The notes beneath the pieces are model-generated. The model was not told the DNA's origin. It did not search any database and saw only the letters and a program-made list of their open reading frames with translations. Made by a program: the position numbers and the translations under genes. A DNA stretch of 64,000 nucleotides. It comes from Hofstenia miamia (Eukaryota > Xenacoelomorpha > Acoela). How positions within the stretch are numbered: the stretch's first letter is position 1; each line of letters starts with the position of its first letter. The stretch is taken from positions 4,364,822 through 4,428,821 of the forward strand of contig SCFE01000003.1 in assembly GCA_004352715.1 (NCBI GenBank), given 5' to 3'. Shown here piece by piece: positions 33,000 to 44,363 of this stretch.

Positions 33000-33540
33000 A
33001 AAAAAAACTAACTTCCAGATGTGATGATCACCAATTACTACAACCATGGCTAAGACTCATGGACTCTCTCAGTAACTGATTTATGTAGTATAGTGCAGTG
33101 TTTCCCTATATTGCTTACCCTTAGTAATTTTGTACACCAATTGTTACAGTGTATAATAAATAAGAGTTCACATCCTGAATGCTTTAGCTTGTTAACTGTC
33201 CTATATATAAACAATGCTAAATATAAATAGCTACATTTTCCTGTGTACATGTGAACAATTGATGTGGCAAGCAGAAAATAGAAGACATCACAAGTTCCAC
33301 ACTTAATTATGTTAATAATTAACATGTAATGAATATATAATAGGATGTTTGTAGACACCCCATATGTACAATAAAGCTTGTTATACCCTACTAATTTAGA
33401 TCTAAAATAAGATAATATCCTAGTAGCTAGTAAGCTGCTTTGTTGCATTTGTTATAGTGATGAAGTGATTGATATGAAAGCTAAACAATAAAAACTACTA
33501 ACCATACATCTAACTGAAAGGCACACTTTCAAAAACAGGA
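33000..33540 (-). repeat. Dispersed repeat copy B
   Basis: Partner of 3577-4110. The alignment is clearest around ATGCTTTAGCTTGTTAACTG and GTACATGTGAACAATTGATG. A 132-codon minus-strand frame (33,050-33,448) is open here as in copy A. Coding status is undecided. Confidence 0.5.
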
Positions 33541-34166
33541 CATATGCCAAATGATGAAATGGATGGATAAGGTGCAGCCCAATGCAAAGCCCCTGAACTA
33601 ATTTTCTTTTGGTTCCTGAGTCCTATTTGTGTGCTTCAATGTTTGGCTTTTACTTTTCATTAGCAATCAAACCTGTTTACAAAAATAAATCCAAAGTAAT
33701 TTACTTCATCAATCAATAAATCTTTTACATTATATTTCTAGTAAATTTTGTCAAAAACAACATGTACCTTTTTTCTAGTTAATTCAAATTTGTTCACATT
33801 TGCTAATTTCTACAAAGTGATTACTAACTAGTTTAGCATTTTTTGTTGTTTCAATTTGCCAATTGCTTTTGCTGACAGGTACTATTACTGTAATATAACT
33901 ATTTACAAATTGTAATGGATAAATAGGCAATAACTATATTTGATATACAAATACAAAAAGTATTTAATTCTTTTTCTATTTTTCTTTTTTCTTCAGACTC
34001 TTGTGCTGATTATACCACAGTAGGGAGCTCCTTTCCTACATTGATCTGACTCAGTAGGCCACTTATGGCCACTTATGGCAAAGATTACATATCACATTGC
34101 AAATCAGCTATGCCTTGCAATCATTATTTGCCCTTCAAATTTACACTCAGCTGCCTCCAGCCTAAC

Positions 34167-34876
34167 TCACTTGCAGTGAAATGGTTCAATGGTTACATTA
34201 TCCAGAAGTTGTAGTATTAGCTCAATAATTTCCACAGTTCTAAGCTCCTCATTCACAGAATCAGATTCCTTAATAGATACAGTGTTGTTGTTATAGTAAA
34301 TTACACAACTGTTTTCTTCCAAGAAATTTCCACCTATGACTATATTGTATGGCAAATTCTTGTCTAAAAGTAATAATGGCAACCAGATTGACTTTCATTT
34401 TTTCTCCATTAACTTGAATAATGACTTTGTTAATAATATTTTGAATAGTGATATACTCCCCCAATGCATCTATTATTCACTGGCATGCAGGTTCATCGTG
34501 ATCTTGAGGAATGCCCACCTTCTCACAATAGTTGTTGGTAATTATGGAGGCTGAGGCTCTTGTGTTTATGGTGGCATACAACATCATCCTATTTAAATTG
34601 ACTGACAGCACCTTTCCTCTCTTTAAGCTCATTACAACAAGAAGGTCATGTGCTAAGTTAACAGGAGAATGTGCTCCTTCTAGTTTAAAAAAGGTTGTCA
34701 CATTCTTCTTCATACAATTCTTCTGGTGTGTTTCTGCTCTCATCATTATCTGAAATAATCTTTGCCCTTAAATAAAAGCTTTCACCAGGTTCAAGTATGT
34801 TAATAACTTGGCTGCAAGGACTCCTAACATGACCCTCTTGATCACACCTGTAGCATTGATAAATCCCTTCTGGCAT
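34167..34876 (-). pseudogene. Gypsy-A copy 3: zinc knuckle and protease remnant
   Basis: Reading right to left: CYRCDQEGHVRSPC (CCHC knuckle, 34,850 region), an acidic linker, FKLEGAHSPVNL shared with copy 1, then INTRASASIITNNYCEKVG where the D-T-G-A-S active site should be, and finally LPYNIVIGGNFLEENSCVIY, the protease C-terminal motif. Two of three active-site residues are replaced (N-T-R). Reverse transcriptase and integrase are missing between this and the LTR-like sequence at 32.76 kb, so a large internal deletion is likely. The segment contains almost no CpG. Confidence 0.75.
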
Positions 34877-34879
34877 GGG

Positions 34880-36740
34880 TTACTTTGTTGATGCACTGAA
34901 TATAGTTGCAGCAGAGATAACCCTATTTACCCTTCCTCTGCTCAAGACACTGAATACAGGGGGTACTTCCTGATAAGAGACCAAACACTGTCAAGATACA
35001 TAATAATATTTGATTTTTGGATTAACACAGCAAGGTAATGCTCTGAATCACACATTAGCTCCATTTGCTGTTGGATAGTGGGGATGGGGATCTGCAGAAT
35101 ACATAAGAATATAAGTAGTGCAAATAATACTTAGGAGAAGTCTTGCTCAGGTGGAAAAGATATTACACTTGAGTAATAAAATTACAAACATAGTTGCCCC
35201 TTTTGAACTTCATTTCACAAAGCAATGTTTTGTACTGTTGCTTGGTGTGCAGAGCTCTGTAGGGGTCATCAAAGTATCCAAACAACAATTGATAGTCTGA
35301 TTTAATTCATTTGTCCAACATCATATATTGGTTGTAAGCCAATCACTGAAGTTATAACAGAAAGTGAACCACAGTGCCCTGCTGGCTTACACATTGCTGT
35401 TTCATAGTTACCTTGAAGGGAATATAACATTCTTGAAAAGACAGTGACAGCTCATTTATTTTTCCAGTAAACTTGAAAAGCACTGCATTTTTTCTGAATT
35501 TATTTGCTGACAGTGGACTTCAAAGGAAGCATCAAGTTAGAAAATCATGGATCTCAAGAAACCTTCTGCTCAAGAAGAGATCTAGCAAAATGGCAGGTGG
35601 TGCTCAGACACAAGCTGCTGATAACAGGTGTGATTGGGGAGTTAGACAAAGGTACATATGTTGGAGTGGTTGACAATATGATGGATGCCTGAGTGCAAGT
35701 TACAAGGCTCAGCAAGACAGGTTGAGTGATAACAATCTGCACACTCAGGTTTGCTTAACAAGCAGTTTCACACATGCTGAGCACAATTTGGATTGTTGCT
35801 GAGTTGAGACATTTTGTCAAATACTCAGATCTCAAAGGCCTGTATTTCTTCATGAAACTCTTGATGGGAAACTGCTCCAGGTTCTAATTGGATGAATTCT
35901 CTTTGCACATCATTAAGTGCAATTGGATTTTAAGATGAAAATAATGTTGAAGGTTCTGTTTCAGGGTTTAAAGTGTATTGAATTCAATCTCTCAGGAATG
36001 TGACTTTATGCATAAGAGCATTGTTAGATTCCTGAATCTCACTTTCACAAAGGGCCCACATGTGAAGCTTGTCATTCAATTGATTTATATGCTGTGAGCT
36101 TCTTCCAGAGGGTTGGACAGTTGCTCCATGAGATGCCTGAGCTCGACAACTTGTTCCAACTTGGTACCTACAGTGCTGGTAGGTGCATTCAATTTGGAAA
36201 GCACATGGCATGAAAGTCTGACAGGTGAAGCAGCTTCAGATTACAAGGAGTGTGGTCAAAAGTCAGTGTCTGCAGAGAAGGCAGAGAGCAATGTGAGAAG
36301 TGAAGTTTCCATTTCCACAAGATATTAGTGATGTAAAGAAACAGAAAATTGGTTGTTCAGTAAAAGTGGGAGTAACAAGAAAACAGATTTCCAATACCAA
36401 CCAATAAAAAAATCCAGTGAGCAAGAAGAATGTAAAACTACAGAAGTAACAAGAGAACAATTTTCTAACAAGACCAAATCCAAAAACTAAGAAGGTAGAA
36501 CATTAGTAAGTAGGTAAAGCATTAACATAAATTGGTGGCATCATAGTCAACCTCAGAGAGGATATCTGTCAATCCAATTTGAAAAAGCACATAAAGAGTA
36601 AAACAAGATACAGTAAAAAGTACAACAACCAGAAACAAGTAAAAAAGACCACAGTTTAACTGATGGCAAGGACCAGCAACCACAGACAACAATGTCTCCT
36701 ATGTGTTCAAGATCATGTCAAGGTGAATTCAGATGAGAAA
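34880..36740. other. Decayed sequence, probably gag of Gypsy-A copy 3; no CpG
   Basis: On the minus strand the position upstream of the zinc knuckle is where gag should lie. Only a short helical stretch (LNDKLHMWALCESEIQESNN, about 36,040-36,100) hints at a coiled coil. I found no CG dinucleotide between about 34,500 and 36,140. Ordinary CpG returns abruptly after about 36,745. Confidence 0.35.
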
Positions 36741-37149
36741 TTTCGAAATTTTTAACAAATTTCTATTAATAATACAGTTACACTTATATGACTGATTAGC
36801 CTACAAAATGTTGTCGTAAATACTTTCACAAAAACGAGCTACTTACAGATTTTTTCTTAAAAAAATCAGATTTACAAAATGTGCTGATTCGCATATAGGT
36901 GCATTTATTTCTTTGCAATACAAAAATTATGCTCGAGGTCGGAAGGTCCGTTCCATTGCATAAGCTATATATACATTTAAAAGTTTTAATATACTGGTGA
37001 TATTAAACATAGTTCCATAGACTGGCTAAAAATTCCATTTTTATCAGAAATGAATGTTTAATAAAACGCATTCCATATTTGTAATTACTATTCCATTTTA
37101 CATATCAATTCATTTAATTGATATCACCATGGTATACTACAACTAACTT

Positions 37150-37154
37150 TAAAG

Positions 37155-37185
<31 letters not shown>

Positions 37186-37306
37186 ATATATATATAAGAA
37201 TATATATGTACATACATGTATATACATGTATATATATGCATATATAAATATATATATGTATTATATATATGCATGTATATATACAGTATATGCATATATA
37301 TGCATG

Positions 37307-37341
<35 letters not shown>

Positions 37342-37342
37342 A

Positions 37343-37382
<40 letters not shown>

Positions 37383-37420
37383 ATTATATATTTATATATA
37401 TATATATATATATATTTATA
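37150..37420 (+). repeat. (TA)-rich array, cassette copy 1
   Basis: A (TA)n array containing an irregular 123-bp core at 37,184-37,306 that is repeated base for base at 42,563-42,685. The core includes GTACATACATGTATATACAT and ATACAGTATATGC. Such interspersed GC-containing steps are not expected to match by chance. Confidence 0.9.
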
Positions 37421-38137
37421 TTTCCGTTAAGTATTTCAAACTCATATTTATATTTTCGTTAGGTATTTTCAATATTTATATTCGCGTTAAGTATAAAATA
37501 GTTCATTATATAATATTCATTATATATATATGCAAAATATACTATGGATTTTTCATAGTCATACCAATACTGCGATATTTTATGTGAACCAAACCGAACC
37601 TACTCCCAAAATGTTTACTCCCCCGGGCTCTAAAAGTTTCCTTATAATTACACAATTGAACAATATATTTAAATGTCAATACATGAAATTTGTGAAAAAA
37701 TCAATAATTAAAAGAAATAACTGCTTTTTGTTAAACAAAATTGGAACATTTAGAATTCATTATCGTCAGGGTTCATTTTGAAGTTAAAATTGTTGAGCTT
37801 CAAAATCCTCGTATTTTAAGACTCACGGCTACTTGAGACAATCTGTCTCCACAACAAAAGTCGTTAATTACTGAGCGTTCAAATGAATAATGCGTGTTCA
37901 GACGAGAATCTTTTGACCTACGTCAAAAAAATGCAAGCTGTTTGTGCATCAATTTGAACGATGTGCATCTTTTTGATGTATGCTAATTTGAATAAATTAA
38001 TTCAAATTATATTAGTAAAATATACAATTTCAATTAGTAAATCGTCTTTTTTGCAGTAGGTGCTTGCATGGCCTGTGTACTGGGAAAATATTGTTATTCA
38101 ACAATTAAATATATTTTTGATTAATCGAACTCGCTAA

Positions 38138-38161
38138 TATATATATATATATATATATATA
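38138..38161 (+). repeat. (TA)n microsatellite
   Basis: Twelve TA units 45 bp beyond the donor of the helicase-like exon, within the intron. Confidence 0.9.
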
Positions 38162-38206
38162 TTGTGTGATTATTATTGATGGTTTGATTGAAAAGTTAGA
38201 ACTTAC

Positions 38207-38677
38207 GGCTTTACCGGAAGCATTGATGGCTTCGAAACAATACTTTGTGCTGTGAATGCAGATAATCAAATCTGCATGTGTCATCATATTTTCTGCAAAA
38301 CAATCGTTTGTTATGATGACACCATTTAATATTCCTCGCTGAAAATGTTTCAGGGATCGATAAGTATCAACAGCACTTTTCAAGACATTGATGGAGAAAT
38401 TTTCGTTTTCCAATGCAATCTTCATTAAACGATTAAGTTCTGTAGATTGAGAAAATATAATAAATTGATGAACAACGTATTCGCCAAAAATTTCCCAAAT
38501 AGTCTTCACCACATCCTTGCAATTCCGAGAATAATGTTGAATGCAATATTCATGCTTAAACTGCGTGAATTGCATTCTTTTCGCAACCACTTCATTTAAT
38601 AATCGGCATGTTCCCAGAGATCGACAGGGATTTTTACGAATTTTGCCGAGAATTCGTATGGTTTGTTCTACTTGACC
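38207..38677 (-). CDS. Exon of a DEAD-box helicase-like gene (C-terminal helicase lobe)
   Basis: A 471-bp exon, exactly 157 codons, phase 0 at both ends. Acceptor GTTTAG precedes 38,677; donor GCC-GTAAGT follows 38,207, a full consensus. The protein holds the second RecA-like lobe: HQFIIFSQSTELNRLMKIAL (motif IV region, a helicase strand followed by a helix), RSLKHFQRGI, then GVIITNDCFAENMMTHADLI (motif V region) and ICIHSTK. Classical R-G-x-D in motif V is absent, as in the divergent Tudor-domain helicases (TDRD12/Yb group) of the piRNA pathway; that assignment is tentative. The exon is unbroken despite transposons all around. The upstream exon at 45.27-45.44 kb is probably the same gene, across a large repeat-filled intron that may hide further exons. 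Confidence 0.62.
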
Positions 38678-39836
38678 CTAAACGTCAACATATACTATGA
38701 AAAATTAAACAATTAAAGGTTTGAATACATTAACAATCGCCACTTTCGAACTTTCTGATAAAATTGTGGCGCTCTAACTATATTTTGAAGAATAATGAAT
38801 GGTAATGTAAAAACCATAATGTTTTTCTCGAAATATGGATTATTTGACAAAAACGGAATCTATCTAAAATATTCTGAAAAACAATGAAATAAAATGACAA
38901 ATCTTCACATTTCTGAATAAAAGTAAACAATAATTATCCAGAAATGAGAAATTTTTTTCACTCAATCGACAAAAGCAAATATCCAAGAACTGCAAAATAT
39001 AATAAAAAAAATGAATTCTCGGAAATTTACTCGTCCATTCATATATAAATATAGCATATCTATTTGAATCTACAATTTGTATTTTCAAAAAACGGCTAAA
39101 CATTTAATATTGAAGTCAAATTTTCATTCGTCCATTAACTGAAGAACTACATATTTTTTCGAAAATTGCTTATCTGTTGCAAAGGAAGCTTGCAGAGATT
39201 GAAATGGCTGGGTTGAACTGAGCTTGGCATGAGCTAGGTATGGGGCGAAATGTCACGGTTCTAAATGGGCTTGATATTTCTGAGCAAACAATTCAGTAGT
39301 GTATGTTTGCTTCTTAAAATAGATTATTACCAGCCAGCATATTTTTATAAATAATTTAGAATGCTGGACTAGTGGTAGAAGTACGTGCAACACTCAGCAA
39401 GCATTCTATCTTTATAAATAATAAATAACCGATGAAACTACTAGTTAAATCTGTACTTCTATCTTTTGAGAATACAAGCGCATGTTAATTCCATAAGTTA
39501 ACAAGCATTCAGAGAACAAGTTAATTCCAAACTTCTTCTTACAGAATCATGGCCACCAGTTGAAGCAATGAACCATTTCCAATACCTAATTCTCAGCTCA
39601 TTTTAGACTAGAGAAAATACAACAATTTTGATCAACATAAAAGTTTTATTGCAAATGCGTACACAGTTTTTCATTAGTTTAACACGTATACATAATAATA
39701 TATATTCACAGGTAGCAGAACTACCTCATGTATCAACAAAATTTTGAGTTATAAGCAAATGACGTCATTAAATTTTCTCTGGTTTCACCTATTTTTTTAG
39801 TGATCACTAAACAATTCTAAGAGCTGCTGCTACAAT

Positions 39837-39869
<33 letters not shown>

Positions 39870-41168
39870 CAGCGGCGGCCAAAAGTTAGGAATCAGTTAA
39901 TTTAAGACAAACTTCTAAAGTATGAATTTAATGTGATGTGATTATTTGGTGTGCACGCCTCGACACACGTGATGAGAAACGATGATCATGTTTAAAAAGA
40001 ACACTAACATCATTGTTGAGAAAGATGAGTCGAAAATAAATCTCAGCTGAAAAACAAGTGAAAGAGGACTATCTCAACGGCAAGTTGCTGCTCGAATGGG
40101 AGTGTCTCAATGTGTTATAAGCAAAACATTACTTCGCATTCACGAAACGCGATCATATTCTTCTCGCAAACGGTCTGGTATACTACATTGCACATCGCAA
40201 CAAACAGACAATCTCATTCGAGGAAGAGCTGTTATCGAACAAGTGCCGACATACAAACATTAATACAGGCAATGTCAGATGCTCCGAGCGTTAGAAGAAA
40301 TCGAAGGCGTTTGAAAGACGAATTCGATCTTAGAAGTTGCAGAGCAGCGACAAAACCTTACTTGTCTAAAAAGAAGATCTGAGATCGATTGAATTTTGCA
40401 AAAACGTGCGAAAATTGGACTGAAGAAGATTGCGATCAAGTAATGTTTAGTGACGAGACTATGATAACAAAGTACAACCAAAGCAGAAAAATCGTCCGAC
40501 ATCCGAAGGGAACCCGATATGACAACAAGTATGTTCACCCGACGGTCAAAAATTGCGACAAATTTTTGGTATGGGTATTCATCACTGCCAGAGGTAGAGC
40601 TGCATTGTGGATAATGCACCACCATCAACTCAACTATTTATCTTCGTAAAAATACAGAAAAAGTTTCCTGAATGAATGTCCATTGAACAAAATATTTTCA
40701 ACAAGATGGGCCAGGTGCCATACTGCGTGCTCAGTAACTTCCTGGTTTGAACAGCAACCATTTCGTCTGCTGACACCGTGGCCAGGATAATTTCCAGACC
40801 TCAATGTTAATGATCAACATTTGGCTCATCGTAAAGAAATGGGTGAGAGAGCGAAGTCCTTCAATTTTATTCAGTCTTGATGAATACAATAAAGGAAGTA
40901 GGGGTGTCAGATGTTAACACGGAACTTTTTCAAAAACTTGCTTTTTCTATTGTGAGGAGGATAAAGTCCGTTATTAAATCCAGGGGACGTTCAACCAAAT
41001 ATTAATAGCCAATTTCTTACATGTCGCTTTGAACATGTATACAGGTATAAGTATATGTACAAGGTTACGATTTGGAAGAGAATTATTAAACATATTTCTT
41101 TGGAAAGTTTAGCTTTTTGGTTACATTTACAACATTACAATTGAGTGATTCCAAACTTTTGGCGGCCG

Positions 41169-41171
<3 letters not shown>
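39870..41171 (+). mobile_element. Tc1-like transposon (Tc1-b) with complete ends, inside a (TA)n array
   Basis: A 1302-bp unit between TA dinucleotides. Inverted repeats: left CAGCGGCGGCCAAAAGTTAG, right reverse complement CAGCGGCCGCCAAAAGTTTG, continuing GGAATCA on both. Transposase on the plus strand: helix-turn-helix RGLSQRQVAARMGVSQCVIS (near 40,063), a second one in SDAPSVRRNRRRL, first catalytic Asp in VMFSDETMITKY, second in FQQDG near 40,692, then WPG and FPDLNVND where the catalytic Glu should be. Stops, frameshifts and the lost Glu make it inactive. Length and ends are those of full-size Tc1 elements. It lies in the intron of the helicase-like gene. Confidence 0.93.

Positions 41172-41235
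<64 letters not shown>
41172..41235 (+). repeat. (TA)n array right of Tc1-b
   Basis: Continuation of the (TA)n array that also ends at the left side of Tc1-b (39,838-39,869), so the transposon split one array. Confidence 0.9.
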
Positions 41236-41240
<5 letters not shown>

Positions 41241-41597
41241 GTTATATTTGAAAATCGTTATATTGATAGTAAATAGAAGACATTTAGTATCAAAGTATTA
41301 TATTTCGTAAAGTTAACTACAAACTTTACTAAATAATCTACAAAAACAAATAAATATAGAATAATATAAAGAAATATTTATAAAAATGTCTGGCGAATAA
41401 CCCGCGGAATAAATGAAAAATTGAAGGTTTCCTTTCTAGTTTTTATCCGTTCATAGTTATTGTAATTTCGAATATTATACCCTAAATCTTTTCTTTATTT
41501 GAAACATGTATATAGTGGATGTCGTGGATTTGAAATAATTAATTTCATTGCTTTTAAACTTCAATTTGAAGCATTTTTAAAATATCGTATTTAATGG

Positions 41598-42350
41598 TTA
41601 TAGATCATTTTCTAAAACATTTATCCAAAAAAGTTGGCATATCTTTAGCACATGAGAATCAGGACCATATACAAGTCCATATCGTACTTTTGATATTATA
41701 AGAGGCTCAAATGCTTTATTAATGTTATCTTGGTCACAATTATTTATCTTTAGATCAACTATGACGTAAAAAGTTCCATTCGGAGTAGGTATTAGCTGTT
41801 TCCAATGAGATGTAAATTTCATATTACTATTGAAAATCACATCAAGAATTTTTATTCCTGTGCAGGGATATAACTTAATCATATTACATGTATATTGATG
41901 TCTATTAGTAATGCAATAGCGAATAATGTTCGATTTTTCAAAATTTATTTGCATTTCATTTTCATCTGCCAAACATTTCATGCCTTCATACTTATTTTCC
42001 AGTAATTGTTTATCGTATGAATTTGTCGTCAATTTACATGTAATAAGGTAACTGTATCATCTGCGCATTAAAATATCTGAAATTCTTTATTGATGCTCCG
42101 TAAATCATCATTGAACATTGTAAATGTTTGTCGATCACAAACTGTACCCTGAGAACATCCCATATTTATTTCAATTAATTCTTGTATTTCGTTGCTCCAT
42201 TTTAGTTTTTGCTTACGACCTCATCGGAAAGAAGTACACCATTAATCTATTTTTACAAAAATGTTAAAACTTTTGATCAAAAATTTCAGGATGCACTCTG
42301 TCAAGTGGTTTTGAAAAATTCCATAGTATAATTTATCTGTTAATAACATA
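41598..42350 (-). pseudogene. LINE reverse transcriptase fragment
   Basis: Minus-strand blocks in order: GCSQGTVCDRQTFTMFNDDL (the G-x-P-Q-G-S...P-x-x-F-x-x-x-x-N-D-L motif), CADDTVTL (active-site A-D-D, after a stop), then an unbroken 144-codon stretch with LADENEMQINFEKSNIIRY, GIKILDVIFNSNMKFTSHWK and FEPLIISKVRYGLVYGP, the thumb-side blocks of non-LTR RTs. The endonuclease and 5' part are missing. It is inserted in the putative intron of the helicase-like gene. Confidence 0.82.
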
Positions 42351-42439
42351 ATTTATTGATTGGTCGACCATAATGTTTCTTTATAAATTTAGTTTGGCAT
42401 TTATTTTATTTTGAATGAAAAATAAATATTTAAAATATA

Positions 42440-42453
42440 ATACAGTATATATA

Positions 42454-42487
<34 letters not shown>

Positions 42488-42531
42488 TCTATATATGTAA
42501 ATATATAAATATAAATACATATATATATATA

Positions 42532-42562
<31 letters not shown>

Positions 42563-42705
42563 GGATATATATATAAGAATATATATGTACATACATGTAT
42601 ATACATGTATATATATGCATATATAAATATATATATGTATTATATATATGCATGTATATATACAGTATATGCATATATATGCATGCATATATATATATAT
42701 ATATG
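42440..42705 (+). repeat. (TA)-rich array, cassette copy 2
   Basis: Contains at 42,563-42,685 the same 123-bp irregular core as 37,184-37,306, offset 5,379 bp, in direct orientation. The first difference is C for T at 42,686. Confidence 0.9.
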
Positions 42706-42709
42706 TTTT

Positions 42710-43820
42710 TGAAATTAGAATATACAATAACATATTCCTGAATATATTGTGGCCTAAAATTAAAATAACAAACGTACATTTAAACATCAAGCTAAATGAA
42801 TTTTTCCATTTCAAAACAATATGATTTCAAAATTTTGTTTAGTTTGAAAGCAAAAATTGTAAAGCAATTGAAAGAAATTTTTGCAAAATATGTATATCAA
42901 ATGATTCATATTTTTCACAAAATATATACCAAATGATGCAACTTTTTGCCAAAATGACTATCACAAAATTCCAAAAAGATGCAAAAATTACCAAAATGCC
43001 AAAATTTTGCTACATTTTTTCAAAAAATCCAAAGAATTTTACTAGGGTAAGCTTGTTTGCTTGAAAAATTTCAAAGTAAAATATCGGATTTAGCAAATAA
43101 AATTTTAAAAAGCAACGATGAATATTGCATTTGGAATTCTGAACAAAAGAAATCTACATATTTAATCTCAAGCTGCATATGCCCTTTATAAAGAACAAAC
43201 CGTTTTTTTCACATCTTGAAGAGATTTTTTACAAGACTATAATGATATTTGGAATTCCTGACATATGGACACATCTGCTCGTGAAAATGCTCGAACATAA
43301 TTTAACATAATTTAAATTAACTTAATGTATAACATTTGTACTGATGTGTATTTTTATGCCTGAAGTATTTGTAAAAATTCATTATTTTTATTGAAAATTA
43401 CGATTTTTTAAAAAGTTATGATTTTTCTTCATTCCTATTGATCAGGTAATCAGGTGGTCGAATGTCCATGAGACTTACAACTACTCTTACCTATTTCATT
43501 TCATGTAGGCAAACCATCTAAAACAAATGAGGGGCAATTATAAATGTCTTAATATCATTTGTTCAATTTAAGTTTCAAGCATTGAAAAAAAAGTATAGAT
43601 TAGGTACACGTGCAGCACACGAAACACGCGGACACAATAAAATTAAATGCAATAAAATACATAAAAAGCATAAGAAATAATCGATATAGATATAGACCGT
43701 TAACTAGGGGGCCAGCGGTATGAAAATTTTGAGAGTCGGTTCGGCTCGGATTAGTATCACTCAAAATACCTCGGTATCGATTCGGTATCTGTATGACTAT
43801 GAAAAATCAATAGTATTTTT
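42710..43820. other. No recognisable gene
   Basis: AT-rich intronic or intergenic sequence. A local stretch near 43,725-43,795 repeats CGGTTCGG/TCGGTATC-type words but has no clear unit. Confidence 0.4.
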
Positions 43821-43828
43821 GCTATATA

Positions 43829-44363
43829 CCGAGCGTCACAAAATTGGCGCAGTTTTTAATTGATTTTTATGAAGAGCCAAAGAGAGGTAATGGACTAAAA
43901 TCCTCAGTGCACAGGTTTTGAAATTTTCTGGCCAGCAAGATCGCGGGACCTGACACCATTAGACTATTGGTTCTCGTCTTTGATTGAAAGTAGACTCCAT
44001 CACAATCACAGCCATGCAATATTGAGGATTTGAGGTAGATAATTGAATATGAAATTTCGCAAGTGACACAGGAAGCAGTCCAAAAAGCAGTGAAACACTT
44101 GCTGAGGAGAATGCATTCCATTGTGAAAGAGGATCGAGGAATAATTGAACATCTTCTGTGAACTTATGTGTATATTTACTTTACATCTTACTTTTGTACG
44201 GAAATCATTTTAAATATATGAAAACGAAATAATTTTATGTGTGATGTTTTCAATAAAAACACCATACTACGCTTGTCGCCTTGTAAACAAAATAGGATGA
44301 ATTTTAAAGAAATGCGACTTATTATATTGTTTGAAAAAACTGCGTCAATTTTGGGACGCTCGT
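43829..44363 (+). mobile_element. Mariner-type short derivative 2, transposase C-terminus only
   Basis: A 535-bp element flanked by TA. Inverted ends share CGAGCGTC-CAAAATTG-CGCAGTTTTT (left from 43,829, right to 44,363) with two mismatches. The plus strand keeps the transposase C-terminus: FWPARSRDLTPLDYWFSSLI then ESRLHHNH, and after a frameshift ISQVTQEAVQKAVKHLLRRM followed by HSIVKEDRGIIEHLL and a stop. The family pattern S-P-D-L-T-P-L-D-F-W-x-W is recognisable with P changed to R. The DNA-binding and most of the catalytic domain are absent. Confidence 0.88.

Noticed and set aside
37118-37462. Long open frames of alternating Tyr/Ile in both strands of the TA arrays
   Set aside because: Translation of (TA)n repeats gives Tyr-Ile repeats in every frame; the same is seen at 42.5 kb and beside the gaps. 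No gene.
40275-40628. Minus-strand 117-codon frame
   Set aside because: Antisense shadow of the Tc1-b transposase, whose catalytic motifs are on the plus strand.
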